Below are positions 26,770-36,300 of a DNA stretch of 64,000 nucleotides, one piece after another. The translations under genes and the position numbers were made by a program. How positions within the stretch are numbered: position 1 is the first letter of the stretch; each line of letters starts with the position of its first letter. The notes under the pieces were generated by a model. That model saw nothing but the letters and a program-made list of their open reading frames with translations. It was not told the origin of the DNA and made no database searches. The DNA is taken from assembly GCA_041390105.1 (NCBI GenBank), contig JAWKQO010000004.1:62001-126000 (forward strand), given 5' to 3'. The stretch is from Gemmatimonadota bacterium (lineage in GTDB: Bacteria > Gemmatimonadota > Gemmatimonadetes > Longimicrobiales > Gaopeijiaceae).

Positions 26770-28212
26770 ATGGGCATCCTGACACGCTATCTGGCTCGAT
26801 CTCATGTGGGCCCGTTCCTGTTCGCGCTGGGGGCGCTGACCGGACTGCTGTTCCTCAACGCCGTGGCCCAACGACTCAACCTCCTGGTGGGCAAGGGGCT
26901 GGGGTGGGGCATCATCGGGGAGTTCCTTCTCCTTTCCCTGCCCCATACCGTGGCGTTGACCCTGCCCATGGCGGTGCTCATCGCTGTTCTCTATACGTTC
27001 GCCGACCTGACCGGGGCCAGCGAGGTCACCGCCATGCGCGCCGGGGGGGTCCCCCCGTCCCGCCTGTTGGTCCCCATGCTGGTCCTGGGCGGGATCGCTG
27101 GCCTGACCACCTACTACTTCAACGATCAAATCCTGCCCGAAGCGAACCATCGGCTCAAGACGCTGATGATCGACATCGCCAACAAGAGCCCCACCTTCGA
27201 GCTCCGCGACCAGGTGGTCAACGCGATCGAGACGACGGAGTTGGGCACCGTCTCCTACTACCTGCAAGCGACCGAGATCGACCAGGCCACCAACGGGCTG
27301 CGGGACGTGACCATCTTCGACGTCACCGACCCCCGCCGCCACCGCACCATCTACGCCGACCGTGGCGAGATGGCCTTCAACGAGGCGCGGACCGACCTTT
27401 ACCTCACCCTCCATGAGGGCGTCGTCTTCGAAACGGACGAGGATCGGCCTGGCAGCTTGATGCGGACCGGGTTCGCGACCCAGGTGATCCCCCTGCGAGG
27501 CGTGGGGGACCTGCTGGAGCGGGAGGACGAGCAGACCAGCCGCAGCGACCGGGAGATGTCGGTCTCCATGCTCATGGCGGAGGCCGCCAACTATCGCGCC
27601 CAACAGGTGGACGCCTCCGAAGAGGCCCGTGAGGAATCCCTGACCGCCGTACGAAAAGCCCTGGGGCTCCCGCTGGACGCCGATTCATTGCTGCCGCAGG
27701 ATACGGCCCGAGCGGACGCAGCCATCACACAGGCCGCGTTCCTCCAGGAGGAGATCCCCGACGACGGGATGACCCGCGGCACGACAGTGAGCATCCGGAC
27801 GAGCAAGGCCCGTTGGGAGATCGCCCGCGACAACCGCTCGCGCTATTGGGTCGAGATCCACAAGAAGTTCGCGATCTCGACCGCCTGCCTCGTCTTCGTG
27901 CTGCTCGGCGTCCCGTTTGCCATTCGCTTTCCCCGCGGAGGCGTGGGGATGGTGATCTCCGCATCCGTGGGGATCTTCGGCGTCTATTGGACCGGCCTCA
28001 TCGGGGGCGAGAACCTGGCGGACCGGGGCCTCGTCTCGCCGTTCTGGGCCATGTGGGGTCCCAATCTCATCTTCGGCTTCTTCGCCGTGATCCTGGTCCG
28101 TCGCATGGGCCGGGAGACGGCCAGCATGCGGGGGGGCGGTTGGGACGACCTGCTGCATTCGCTCAAGGGGTGGCTGCGCCACCCCTTCGGAGGACGGGAG
28201 CGGACGGCGTGA
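26770..28212 (+). CDS. lptF: LptF/LptG-family permease (lipopolysaccharide transport)
   Basis: A 480-residue YjgP/YjgQ-family inner-membrane protein. Three helices lie in the N-terminal third (SHVGPFLFALGALTGLLFLN, then two around 40-120), with TFADLTGASEVTAMRAGGVP as the conserved coupling region. A large periplasmic jellyroll follows (about 125-245), and three helices close the chain (about 360-450) with KKFAISTACLVFVLLGVPFA. Together with LptB and LptG it extracts lipopolysaccharide and feeds the periplasmic bridge. It is longer than the usual 350-370 residues because of a charged, alanine-rich insertion at about 250-340. Its stop overlaps the next gene (GTGA). The F/G assignment is by order and is not certain. 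Confidence 0.88.
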   Translation: MGILTRYLARSHVGPFLFALGALTGLLFLNAVAQRLNLLVGKGLGWGIIGEFLLLSLPHTVALTLPMAVLIAVLYTFADLTGASEVTAMRAGGVPPSRLLVPMLVLGGIAGLTTYYFNDQILPEANHRLKTLMIDIANKSPTFELRDQVVNAIETTELGTVSYYLQATEIDQATNGLRDVTIFDVTDPRRHRTIYADRGEMAFNEARTDLYLTLHEGVVFETDEDRPGSLMRTGFATQVIPLRGVGDLLEREDEQTSRSDREMSVSMLMAEAANYRAQQVDASEEAREESLTAVRKALGLPLDADSLLPQDTARADAAITQAAFLQEEIPDDGMTRGTTVSIRTSKARWEIARDNRSRYWVEIHKKFAISTACLVFVLLGVPFAIRFPRGGVGMVISASVGIFGVYWTGLIGGENLADRGLVSPFWAMWGPNLIFGFFAVILVRRMGRETASMRGGGWDDLLHSLKGWLRHPFGGRERTA

Positions 28213-29279
28213 GGATCCTCGACCGCTTCGTGGCGCGGAGCTTCCTCAAGCTCTTTCTCGCGTTCGTGATCGGAGCGCCCCTGCTCTTCTTGATCGGGGA
28301 CCTCACCGAGCACGTCGACCGCTACCTGGCCAGGGGGGTCACGCCCGGCGAGATGGTGCTGGCGTACGTCTATCAGTTCCCGCAGTACATGCTCTGGTCC
28401 TTCCCCATCGCGGGTCTGATCGCGGCGGTCTTCACCGTCCAGGCCATGACGGCCCACCACGAAGTGGTCGCCGCCAAGGCCGGCGGGATCTCCTTCCACC
28501 GCCTGGTGGTCCCCATTGTCCTGCTGGGCCTCCTGCTGACCGGCGTGGGGGTGGGGCTCACCGAGCTGGTTCCCCGCACCACCCGTCGGGCCGCCGAGCT
28601 CTTCCGGGAGCGCGAGGTGCGCCGCGATTGGCGCACCAACTTCGTCTATCAGACCGAGGACGGCCTCAGCATCACAGTGGCGCGCCTCTCCCTCCCGGAG
28701 CGGACGCTGCAGGAGGTGGCCCTGGAACGGGAGGCTGCGGATGGAGAAGGGCTGGACTACTACCTCATCGCCGACCGGGCGGCCTGGAGCGACGAGGAGG
28801 GCTGGACCTTCCACAAGGGGTACGTGCGCCACTTCCTGCCCGAAGGCATCGAACGCGCCTACGCGTTCGACCAGTACCGCACACGTCTGTTCAGCGAGCC
28901 GCCCAACCAGCTCCTCGAAGACCCCCCGGACGAGGAGCAGATGACCTACGCCGAGATGGGCAGGATGATCGAGACCATCCGCCGTTCCGGTGGCAATCCC
29001 GTTCCCCTGCGCGTCAACCAGGAGCAGAAGCTCGCCATCCCGGCGGCCACCCTGGTCGTGATCCTGTTCGGCTTGCCGCTCGCCACCAGCTCCAAACGCG
29101 GTGGCGCATCCTTCGGGGTCGGCGTCTCCCTGGCGTCCACGATCTTCTACATGGTGTTCCTGCGCATGGCGGGCGCCATCGGGGAGAGCGGTGGGCTCCA
29201 GCCCCTGCTGGCCGCCTGGTTGCCCAACCTGGCGTTCCTGGCCGCCGGAGCATTCCTCTTCAGTCGAGTGCGCACCTGA
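28209..29279 (+). CDS. lptG: LptF/LptG-family permease, second subunit
   Basis: A 356-residue YjgP/YjgQ-family protein of usual length. The N-terminus has ILDRFVARSFLKLFLAFVIG, followed by QFPQYMLWSFPIAGLIAAVF and the cytoplasmic coupling stretch HHEVVAAKAGGISFHRLVVP. A periplasmic beta-rich domain covers about 105-245. The C-terminal membrane half starts with NQEQKLAIPAATLVVILFGL and SSKRGGASFGVGVSLAS. The GTG start overlaps the stop of the first subunit by four bases, so the two are made in a coupled manner, as expected for a heterodimer in the LptB2FG transporter. The gene converges with the DapF-like gene at a distance of 27 bases. Confidence 0.9.
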   Translation: MRILDRFVARSFLKLFLAFVIGAPLLFLIGDLTEHVDRYLARGVTPGEMVLAYVYQFPQYMLWSFPIAGLIAAVFTVQAMTAHHEVVAAKAGGISFHRLVVPIVLLGLLLTGVGVGLTELVPRTTRRAAELFREREVRRDWRTNFVYQTEDGLSITVARLSLPERTLQEVALEREAADGEGLDYYLIADRAAWSDEEGWTFHKGYVRHFLPEGIERAYAFDQYRTRLFSEPPNQLLEDPPDEEQMTYAEMGRMIETIRRSGGNPVPLRVNQEQKLAIPAATLVVILFGLPLATSSKRGGASFGVGVSLASTIFYMVFLRMAGAIGESGGLQPLLAAWLPNLAFLAAGAFLFSRVRT

Positions 29280-29306
29280 CGGGGACGCCGCTCCACCGCA
29301 CCGCAG

Positions 29307-30185
29307 TCAATCCGCACAACGGCGTACGAGCGCCGTGGCCAGGGTGCCGCTCATCACTTCCTCGACGGGGCCACGCAGAACGACGCTCCAGTCGTCACGC
29401 ACGGTGACCTGAAAGGTCCCTCCCTCCATCTGCACCACGTGGGATCCCGCCGGGAGCCGGCCGCTCTTCACCGCAGCGGCGGTCGCGGCACAGGCGGACG
29501 TGCCGGACGACGAGGTCCGACCCACGCCTCTCTCCCAGATGCCGATCCGCAACCCTCCGTTTTCCACCTGCGCCAACTGCACGTTGGTGCCCCGCGTAAA
29601 GCGCCGGTGGCTACAGATCCAGGGGCCCAATCGGGCGAGGTCCGCGTCGGGGTCCACACCGAACACGACGAAGTGGGGGTTCCCCATCGAAACGGCGATC
29701 CCCTCCAGCGGCCGTCCGGCAGCGTCCGCCAGCGCGTCCGACCCGACCAACCCTACGGCTTCGGGCCCAAAGGCGGCGTGGCCCATCTCCGCCTCGACGT
29801 CCAGTCTCCCCTCCTCGTCGCGCCCATGGATCTGCATGCGGACGGCGCTGCCACCCACCTCCACGACAAAGGGCTCAGCTCCGACTTCCCCTGCGGCGAG
29901 GAGCCACGCCGCTGTCACACGCAGACCGTTGCCGCTCTTCTCGAACTCACCTCCGTCGGGGTTGAACATGCGCAAGCGGATGGGCGTCTGCGACGCGTCC
30001 ACGATCACGACCCCGTCGCCCCCGACGCCCCTCCAGCGATCGCACACGGTCCGCACCGCGCTCGCACTGACCGGCCACGACTCACCGCGCGCGAACACCA
30101 GGTAGTCGTTGCCATGCCCGTGGGCCTTCCGGAACGCATCGCCTGCCCACCACAGATCCGCCCCTTGGGTCTCGCTCGCGCTCAC
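29307..30185 (-). CDS. dapF: Diaminopimelate epimerase-like protein with Ser at both catalytic Cys positions
   Basis: A 292-residue member of the DapF fold. Family blocks are FRKAHGHGNDYLVF (residues 18-31), DGVVIV, MFNPDGGEFEKSGNGLRV (about 73-90), SMGNPHFVVF, a conserved segment with RFTRGTNVQLAQVE, and IWERGVGRTSSSGTSACA (217-234). Canonical DapF uses two cysteines, in CGNG and ACGTG, to epimerise L,L- to meso-diaminopimelate for lysine and peptidoglycan synthesis. Here both align with serine (Ser84, Ser227), and the GET before the second site reads GRT. Activity on diaminopimelate is therefore doubtful; a serine-variant subfamily with another substrate is an option. GTG at 30185 is chosen for GAGGA seven bases upstream; earlier starts add a non-conserved tail. 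Confidence 0.8.
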   Translation of the reverse strand: MSASETQGADLWWAGDAFRKAHGHGNDYLVFARGESWPVSASAVRTVCDRWRGVGGDGVVIVDASQTPIRLRMFNPDGGEFEKSGNGLRVTAAWLLAAGEVGAEPFVVEVGGSAVRMQIHGRDEEGRLDVEAEMGHAAFGPEAVGLVGSDALADAAGRPLEGIAVSMGNPHFVVFGVDPDADLARLGPWICSHRRFTRGTNVQLAQVENGGLRIGIWERGVGRTSSSGTSACAATAAAVKSGRLPAGSHVVQMEGGTFQVTVRDDWSVVLRGPVEEVMSGTLATALVRRCAD

Positions 30186-30422
30186 GTCGTTGTCCTCGTT
30201 CGTCGTGTTGACCACCCAACACCCCCAGCCCCTCTCCGCCGTGAAGCGGGCCCGGCCCCAGACAGTGGAGCGTGTCATTCTCACACGTCGGGAAACCCCT
30301 GCACAACCGGAGTCGTAGGGTCACGGGTTCCGGTACGGGACCGAGGACGCCCGGGTTCGCAACCTTTCTTGCGGGCCACCCGTCCAACCCTGTGCCGACG
30401 ACCACTCGAGAGTACGGATCCC

Positions 30423-33086
30423 ATGCAACGCATACATATGGGGGCTCTGGCCCTGTCCTTTCTGCTCACGGTCGCCCCGCTCGGGGCCCAGGAGGCTCTC
30501 GACGCGGAGCCGGCGAGCGTTCCGGGGCGGCGGGCGTTGCCGCCAATCATGGAAGCCGTCGCCATCACCACCGAGGAGCCCCGCATCGACGGGGATCTCG
30601 CGGATCCGGTGTGGCAGACCGCTCCGGTAGCCTCCGATTTCATCCAGTACCAGCCGAACGAAGGCCAGCCGGCCACCGAGCGCTCGGAGGTCCGGGTGCT
30701 CTACGGCATCGACGCACTGTTCGTGGCGTTTCGGGCCTACGATCGCGAGCCGGACCTGATCGCGGCCCAACTCACACGGCGGGACGAGATGGGCTACTCC
30801 GACCGCGTGCACGTGGTCATCGACAGCTACTTCGACCGACGTACGGCCTTCCACTTCGCGGTGAATCCGCTCGGGGTGAAGACCGACATGTACCGCTTCG
30901 ACGACACCAACGAGGACGAGTCCTGGGACGCTGTGTGGGACGTGGCCGCCCGACGCGATGAGCAGGGCTGGACTGCGGAGTTTCGCATCCCCTATTCGCA
31001 GCTCCGCTTCGAGACTGCCCCCATCCAGACCTGGGGCATCAACTTCATGCGCGAGATCGCTCGGCGGCAGGAGCGCTCGGTGTGGGCCCCGCTCTCCCAG
31101 CAAGAGAACGCAGTGGTCTCGCGGTTCGGCGAGTTGCGGGGACTGAAGAACCTGACCTCACCCCGACATATGGAAGTGCTTCCCTACTCGGTCGCTCGCT
31201 TGACCCGTGCGACCGGGGATCCGGCGAACCCCTTCTACGACCGCAACGACCTCTTCGGGACGGTGGGCGCCGATCTCAAGTACGGAGTGACCAGCAACCT
31301 CACGCTGGACCTCACGGTCAACCCGGACTTCGGGCAGGTCGAAGCCGACCCCGGACAGGTGAACCTCTCCGCGTTCGAGTCCTTCTTCTCGGAGCGACGC
31401 CCCTTCTTCGTGGAGGGCGCCAGCATCTTCAACTTCCGACTGTCCCAGGGAGACGGCGACGACGCCAACGAGTCGCTGTTCTACTCACGTCGCATCGGCC
31501 GCGCGCCGCAGGGCAGCGCGGATCCCCAAGGGGGCTACGCCGAATCCGATCAGCAGACGAACATCCTGGGCGCCTGGAAGCTGTCCGGGAAGACCGCCGA
31601 CGGGTGGTCGATCGGACTTCTGCACGCGCTGACCGGCCAGGAGCAGGCATCCGTTGTCACAGGGACCGGCCAGCACGAGAGCCAGGCCATCGAGCCCCTT
31701 ACGAACTACGCGGTCGCCCGCGTCATGAGGGACTTCCGCGACGGAAAGAGTGCCGTCGGCATCGTGGCCACCGGCGTCAATCGAGACAAGACCATTGCGG
31801 ATGAGCTGGGACTACGCTCTGGCGGATACACGGGCGGTGTGGACTTCCGCCACCGCTTCGCCAACGACGAATGGGAAGTGCAGGGCTTCCTGGTGGGCTC
31901 CCACGTGGTCGGCTCCGAAGCCTCGATCGAGGCCACACAGCGCTCCTCTGCCCGGTACTTCCAGAGGCCGGACGCGGATCACGTCGAGCTCGATCCCACT
32001 CGGACCTCTCTGACGGGATGGTCGAGCAACTTCAGCATCGGGAAGATGGCCGGCGGATTCTGGCGGTACGCCACGGGTTTCCAGGCACGGTCTCCCGGAT
32101 TCGAAGCCAACGATATCGGCTTCATGCGGTCGACCGACGCGCTCTCCCCGTGGGTGTGGGTGGGATACCACCACTCGACCCCCACCGAGCGCTTCAACCG
32201 TTGGAACCTCAATCTCAACGGGTGGAGTGCCTTTACGTTCGATCGCGAGCGCACGGGCCTGGGCGGGAACGTCAACGGGAGCTTCACGCTCAAGAACTTC
32301 TGGGGAGGCTACCTCGGCGTCGGCCGTCAGGTGGGCTCGTATTCACCGACGCTGCTGCGCGGCGGTCCGCTGTTCAAGACGGAGTCGGCGTGGAACGGGT
32401 GGTCCGGCCTCTGGAGCGACAGTCGCCGACCGCTGCGAATGGAAATGAACGGATGGTGGGGCGTGCGACCCGAGAGCGATTCCTGGAATGTGGGAATCGG
32501 CACGGGCGCCACCTGGCGCGCGTCCAACGCGACCCAACTGTCGCTGCGGCCGCAGTTGGGCTTCAACGTCGACGATCGTCAGTGGGTGACCCGCATCGGC
32601 GCTTCCGCAGACCCGACCTATCTGTTGGCCCGGCTCGAGCAGAAGACCTTCGGCATCACGGCTCGGTTCGACTACACCTTCACTCCGGACCTGTCCCTGC
32701 AGCTCTACGCTCAGCCCTTCCTGGCCAGCGGGAGCTACACCGATTTCAAGACCGTGGCCGATCCCCGCAACGAGCGCTACGAGGAGCGGGTCCAACCCGT
32801 GGGCGCGTCCGAGAGCGACGGGGTCTACACTGGCGACGCGGATGGCGACGGAACGCCCGAGACGTGGGACAACCCCGACTTCAACTTCGGTCAGTTCCGC
32901 TCGAACGCGGTGCTGCGCTGGGAGTATCGACCCGGCTCCGCGCTCTTCCTGGTCTGGTCGCAGGGACGGGACCGGTACCGGGCTCTCGACGGAAGCCTGA
33001 GCGTGGATCGGGATCTGGATCGCCTCTTCGGCCGGCGCCCCGACAACATCTTCCTGATCAAGGTCAGCTACTGGCTGAACCCCTGA
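30423..33086 (+). CDS. DUF5916 outer-membrane protein with CBM9-like N-terminal domain
   Basis: An 887-residue exported protein with a signal peptide (residues 1-23, ending LGAQ). Residues about 45-215 form a CBM9-like beta sandwich (PRIDGDLADPVWQTA, later YFDRRTAFHFAVNPLGVKTD). The DUF5916 region follows, with LKYGVTSNLTLDLTVNPDFG, VEADPGQVNLSAFESFF and SERRPFFVEGASIFNF. The C-terminal half alternates amphipathic strands and should be a beta barrel. Near residue 800 DADGDGTPETWDNPDFNF resembles a calcium-binding Asp-rich loop. Family members occur in Bacteroidota and Gemmatimonadota; their function is not established, with carbohydrate or peptide uptake suggested by the CBM-like part. The paralogue at 50.7-52.9 kb has the same layout. 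Confidence 0.87.
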   Translation: MQRIHMGALALSFLLTVAPLGAQEALDAEPASVPGRRALPPIMEAVAITTEEPRIDGDLADPVWQTAPVASDFIQYQPNEGQPATERSEVRVLYGIDALFVAFRAYDREPDLIAAQLTRRDEMGYSDRVHVVIDSYFDRRTAFHFAVNPLGVKTDMYRFDDTNEDESWDAVWDVAARRDEQGWTAEFRIPYSQLRFETAPIQTWGINFMREIARRQERSVWAPLSQQENAVVSRFGELRGLKNLTSPRHMEVLPYSVARLTRATGDPANPFYDRNDLFGTVGADLKYGVTSNLTLDLTVNPDFGQVEADPGQVNLSAFESFFSERRPFFVEGASIFNFRLSQGDGDDANESLFYSRRIGRAPQGSADPQGGYAESDQQTNILGAWKLSGKTADGWSIGLLHALTGQEQASVVTGTGQHESQAIEPLTNYAVARVMRDFRDGKSAVGIVATGVNRDKTIADELGLRSGGYTGGVDFRHRFANDEWEVQGFLVGSHVVGSEASIEATQRSSARYFQRPDADHVELDPTRTSLTGWSSNFSIGKMAGGFWRYATGFQARSPGFEANDIGFMRSTDALSPWVWVGYHHSTPTERFNRWNLNLNGWSAFTFDRERTGLGGNVNGSFTLKNFWGGYLGVGRQVGSYSPTLLRGGPLFKTESAWNGWSGLWSDSRRPLRMEMNGWWGVRPESDSWNVGIGTGATWRASNATQLSLRPQLGFNVDDRQWVTRIGASADPTYLLARLEQKTFGITARFDYTFTPDLSLQLYAQPFLASGSYTDFKTVADPRNERYEERVQPVGASESDGVYTGDADGDGTPETWDNPDFNFGQFRSNAVLRWEYRPGSALFLVWSQGRDRYRALDGSLSVDRDLDRLFGRRPDNIFLIKVSYWLNP

Positions 33087-33114
33087 GGGCTCCGCGCCCG
33101 TCCGTCTCCGCGCC

Positions 33115-33151
33115 GTCCTCCCCGTCCCCAGCCCCTGGGGGTGGGGAGGAC
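33115..33151 (+). terminator. Hairpin terminator after the first DUF5916 gene
   Basis: Stem GTCCTCCCC, a one-base bulge on each side, TCCCCAG, loop CCC, and the complementary arms ending GGGGAGGAC. It starts 28 bases after the stop codon and precedes the metH leader. There is no T-tract. Confidence 0.6.
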
Positions 33152-33206
33152 GCCTGCGGGAACCCACTCCGGCGAGGGGTGTAGGCCCCGCTCGACAACA
33201 TGGAAT

Positions 33207-33263
33207 CCGTGGTGATTTGCGGCGTATTGCGGCCACGTAAAACAACCCGCTAAAAGGCCCGCC
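33207..33263 (+). promoter_or_regulatory. SAM-II (SAM-alpha) riboswitch upstream of metH
   Basis: P1 is CCGTGG (33207-33212) with CCACG (33233-33237). The loop carries the conserved TGATTTG (33213-33219) and GTATTGC (33224-33230). After the P1 closing arm come TAAAACAA and the conserved GCTAAAA (33249-33255). The loop GCGG (33219-33222) can pair with CCGC (33259-33262) 3' of GCTAAAA, which is where the H-type pseudoknot of SAM-II forms. The order and spacing agree with the Rfam SAM-II family, whose members bind S-adenosylmethionine and lower expression of methionine genes. The metH start is about 108 bases downstream, so control may act on transcription as well as on ribosome access. Confidence 0.9.
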
Positions 33264-33370
33264 CCCTGGGGCGTTCTCTTCGGCGGGGGTCCTCGCCGTT
33301 CCTCACCCCGACAATCGAGCGCCGGCGCCGCCGCGTCGCCTTCCGTGGTCCGGAAGGTGCAAGAGGCCCC

Positions 33371-36300
33371 GTGCCTCCCCTGAACCCGAGAGACGACGTG
33401 ACCCATCAGGCCCCATCGATCCGAGAACTCCTCGAGCGCCTTCTCGCGGAGCGCATCCTGGTCCTCGACGGGGCCATGGGGACGATGATCCAACGCCATC
33501 GGCTCACGGAGGCGGACTTCCGCGGCGAGCGCTACGCCCATCATCCCCGGTCCCTGCAGGGCAACAACGACCTCTTGGCCCTGACGCGTCCCCACGTGAT
33601 CGAGGGCATCCACCGCGAGTACCTGCAGGCCGGCGCGGACATCCTCGAGACCAACACGTTCAACGCCAACCGCGTCTCCCAGTCCGACTACGGCACCGAG
33701 GGAGACGCCTACGAGATCAACGTCGCGGCAGCCCAGCTGGCGCGCGGCGTAGCCGATGAGTTCACCGCGCGCGATCCAGCGCGGCCCCGTTTCGTGTGTG
33801 GCGTGCTCGGCCCTCTCAATCGCACTGCCTCCATCTCGCCGGACGTCAACGACCCCGCGTTTCGCAACATCACGTACGCTCAGATCGTCGAGGCCTACCG
33901 CGAAGCCGCCCAGGGCCTCCTGGACGGAGGCGCGCACGTGCTGATGGTGGAGACGATCTTCGACACCCTGAACGCGAAGGCGGCGCTCTTCGCGTTGACG
34001 GGCCTCCTGGAGGAGCGCGGGGTGGATGTCCCCATCCTGATCTCCGGGACCATCACCGACCAGAGCGGACGGACCCTGACCGGGCAGACGCCGGAGGCGT
34101 TCTATCGCTCCATGCGTCATGCCCGACCGCTGTCCATCGGGCTCAACTGCGCCTTGGGTGCCCGTCAACTGCGGCCGTACCTGGAGGAGATCGCCGGGCT
34201 CGCCGAGTGTTGGGTCAGCTGCCACCCCAACGCCGGCCTGCCGAACGAGTTCGGCGAGTACGACGAGTCCGCCGACACGATGGCCGGCCTCGTTCGCGAG
34301 TTCGCGACCAGCGGATTCGTCAACATCGTGGGGGGTTGTTGCGGCACCACCCCCGCGCACGTCGCGGCCATCGCACGCGCCGTGCAGGACCTCCCGCCGC
34401 GGCCACGGCCGACCCCGGATCGAGTGTGCCGGCTGGCTGGCCTCGAACCTCTGACGATCACTCCCGATTCGCTGTTCGTGAACATCGGCGAGCGCACGAA
34501 CGTCACCGGCTCCGCGCGCTTCGCTCGACTCATTCGAGAGGGAGACTACGAGACGGCACTACAGGTGGCTCGCCAGCAGGTCGAGAGCGGCGCCCAGATG
34601 ATCGACGTCAACATGGACGAGGGACTGCTGGACGCCGAAGCGGCCATGACCCGTTTCCTCAACTTGATCGCGTCGGAGCCCGACATCAGTCGAGTCCCCA
34701 TCGTGGTCGATTCGTCCCGCTGGGAGGTGATCGAGGCAGGTCTTCGGTGTATCCAGGGCAAGCCGGTCGTGAACTCCATCAGCCTCAAGGACGGCGAGGA
34801 GGACTTCGTCACCAAGGCGCGCCTGGTCCGCCGCTACGGGGCCGCGGTGATCGTCATGGCGTTCGATGAACGCGGGCAGGCGGACAGCGAGGATCGCAAG
34901 GTGGAGATCTGCACGCGGGCCTATCGCATCCTGACGGAGCAGGTCGGCTTCCCGCCCGAGGACATCATCTTCGACCCCAATATCTTCGCGGTCGCGACCG
35001 GGATCGCCGAGCACAACCGCTACGCACTCGATTTCCTGGGAGCCACCCGCCGGATCAAGGACTCGTTGCCCGACGCCCTCGTATCGGGTGGCGTCAGCAA
35101 CCTCTCCTTCTCCTTCCGCGGCAGCCCCCACGTCCGAGAGGCCATGCACTCGGCGTTCCTCTACCATGCCATTCGAGCCGGGATGGACATGGGGATCGTC
35201 AACGCTGGGGCGCTGGTCGTGTACGACGAGATCCCGGCGGAGCTCCGCGACGCGATCGAGGACGTCCTCTTCGATCGACGGCCCGACGCTACCGAGCGCC
35301 TGACCGCCTTGGCCGATCAGTTCCGCGGAGCGTCCAACGCGGTCACTGAGACGTTGGAGTGGAGGTCCCTCCCCGTCGAGGCCCGCATCGAGCACGCCTT
35401 GGTCAAGGGCGTGGCCGACTTCATCGAAGAGGACGCAGAGGAGGCCCGTCGGGGCAGAACCCGCGCCATCGAGGTGATCGAGGGCCCTCTGATGGACGGT
35501 ATGAACGTGGTGGGTGATCTCTTCGGCGCAGGAAAGATGTTCTTGCCCCAGGTGGTCAAGAGCGCGCGCGTCATGAAAAAGGCCGTCGCCTATTTGGTTC
35601 CCTTCATCGAGGAAGAGAAAGCAGCCAGCGGCGAGACGCGGTCGAAGGGCAGAATCCTGTTGGCCACCGTGAAGGGCGATGTCCACGACATCGGGAAGAA
35701 CATCGTCGGTGTGGTGCTGGCCTGCAACAACTACGAGATCATCGATCTCGGCGTCATGGTACCTTCGGATAAGATCCTGGAGCGAGCCCGCGCGGAGCAC
35801 GCGGACGTGATCGGACTCTCGGGGCTCATCACCCCTTCCCTCGAACAGATGGTCCACGTGGCCAGCGAGATGGAGCGCGAAGGCTTCGAGATCCCGCTGC
35901 TGATCGGGGGAGCCACCACCTCCAAGGTGCACACCGCAGTCAAGATCGAGGAGCGCTATCACGGCCCCACCGTGCACGTCCTCGACGCCTCTCGCAGCGT
36001 GGGCGTGGTGGGGACCCTGCTCGACGCCAGCCAGCGGGATGCGTACGTGGCGCAGGTCCGCGAGGAATACTCCCATCTGCGCCGCCACCAATCGGCGCGC
36101 CGGGCCGGCCAACGCACGCTCACTTTCGAGGAAGCCCGCCGCCGCCGGCATCGGGCCGACTGGAGCGCCTACCGACCTGTGGCACCGCGCAGGCCGGGCA
36201 TCACGGTGTTCGACGACTATCCGCTGGCTGAGCTGGTACCCTTCATCGACTGGACGCCCTTCTTCCGCACCTGGGAATTGGCAGGACGGTATCCGGACAT

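Noticed and set aside
21716..26782. Open frame of 1688 codons on the plus strand, antisense to sprA
   Set aside because: High GC keeps antisense frames open. The product has no domain signal and the minus strand encodes a clear SprA-like protein.
29439..30422. Upstream in-frame extension of the first DUF5916 gene
   Set aside because: The extension lies antisense to the DapF-like gene and precedes the signal peptide at 30423.
33256..33300. Possible transcription terminator as riboswitch expression platform
   Set aside because: GCCCC/GGGGC would need a two-base loop, and the following G-rich stretch does not pair well; no T-tract.
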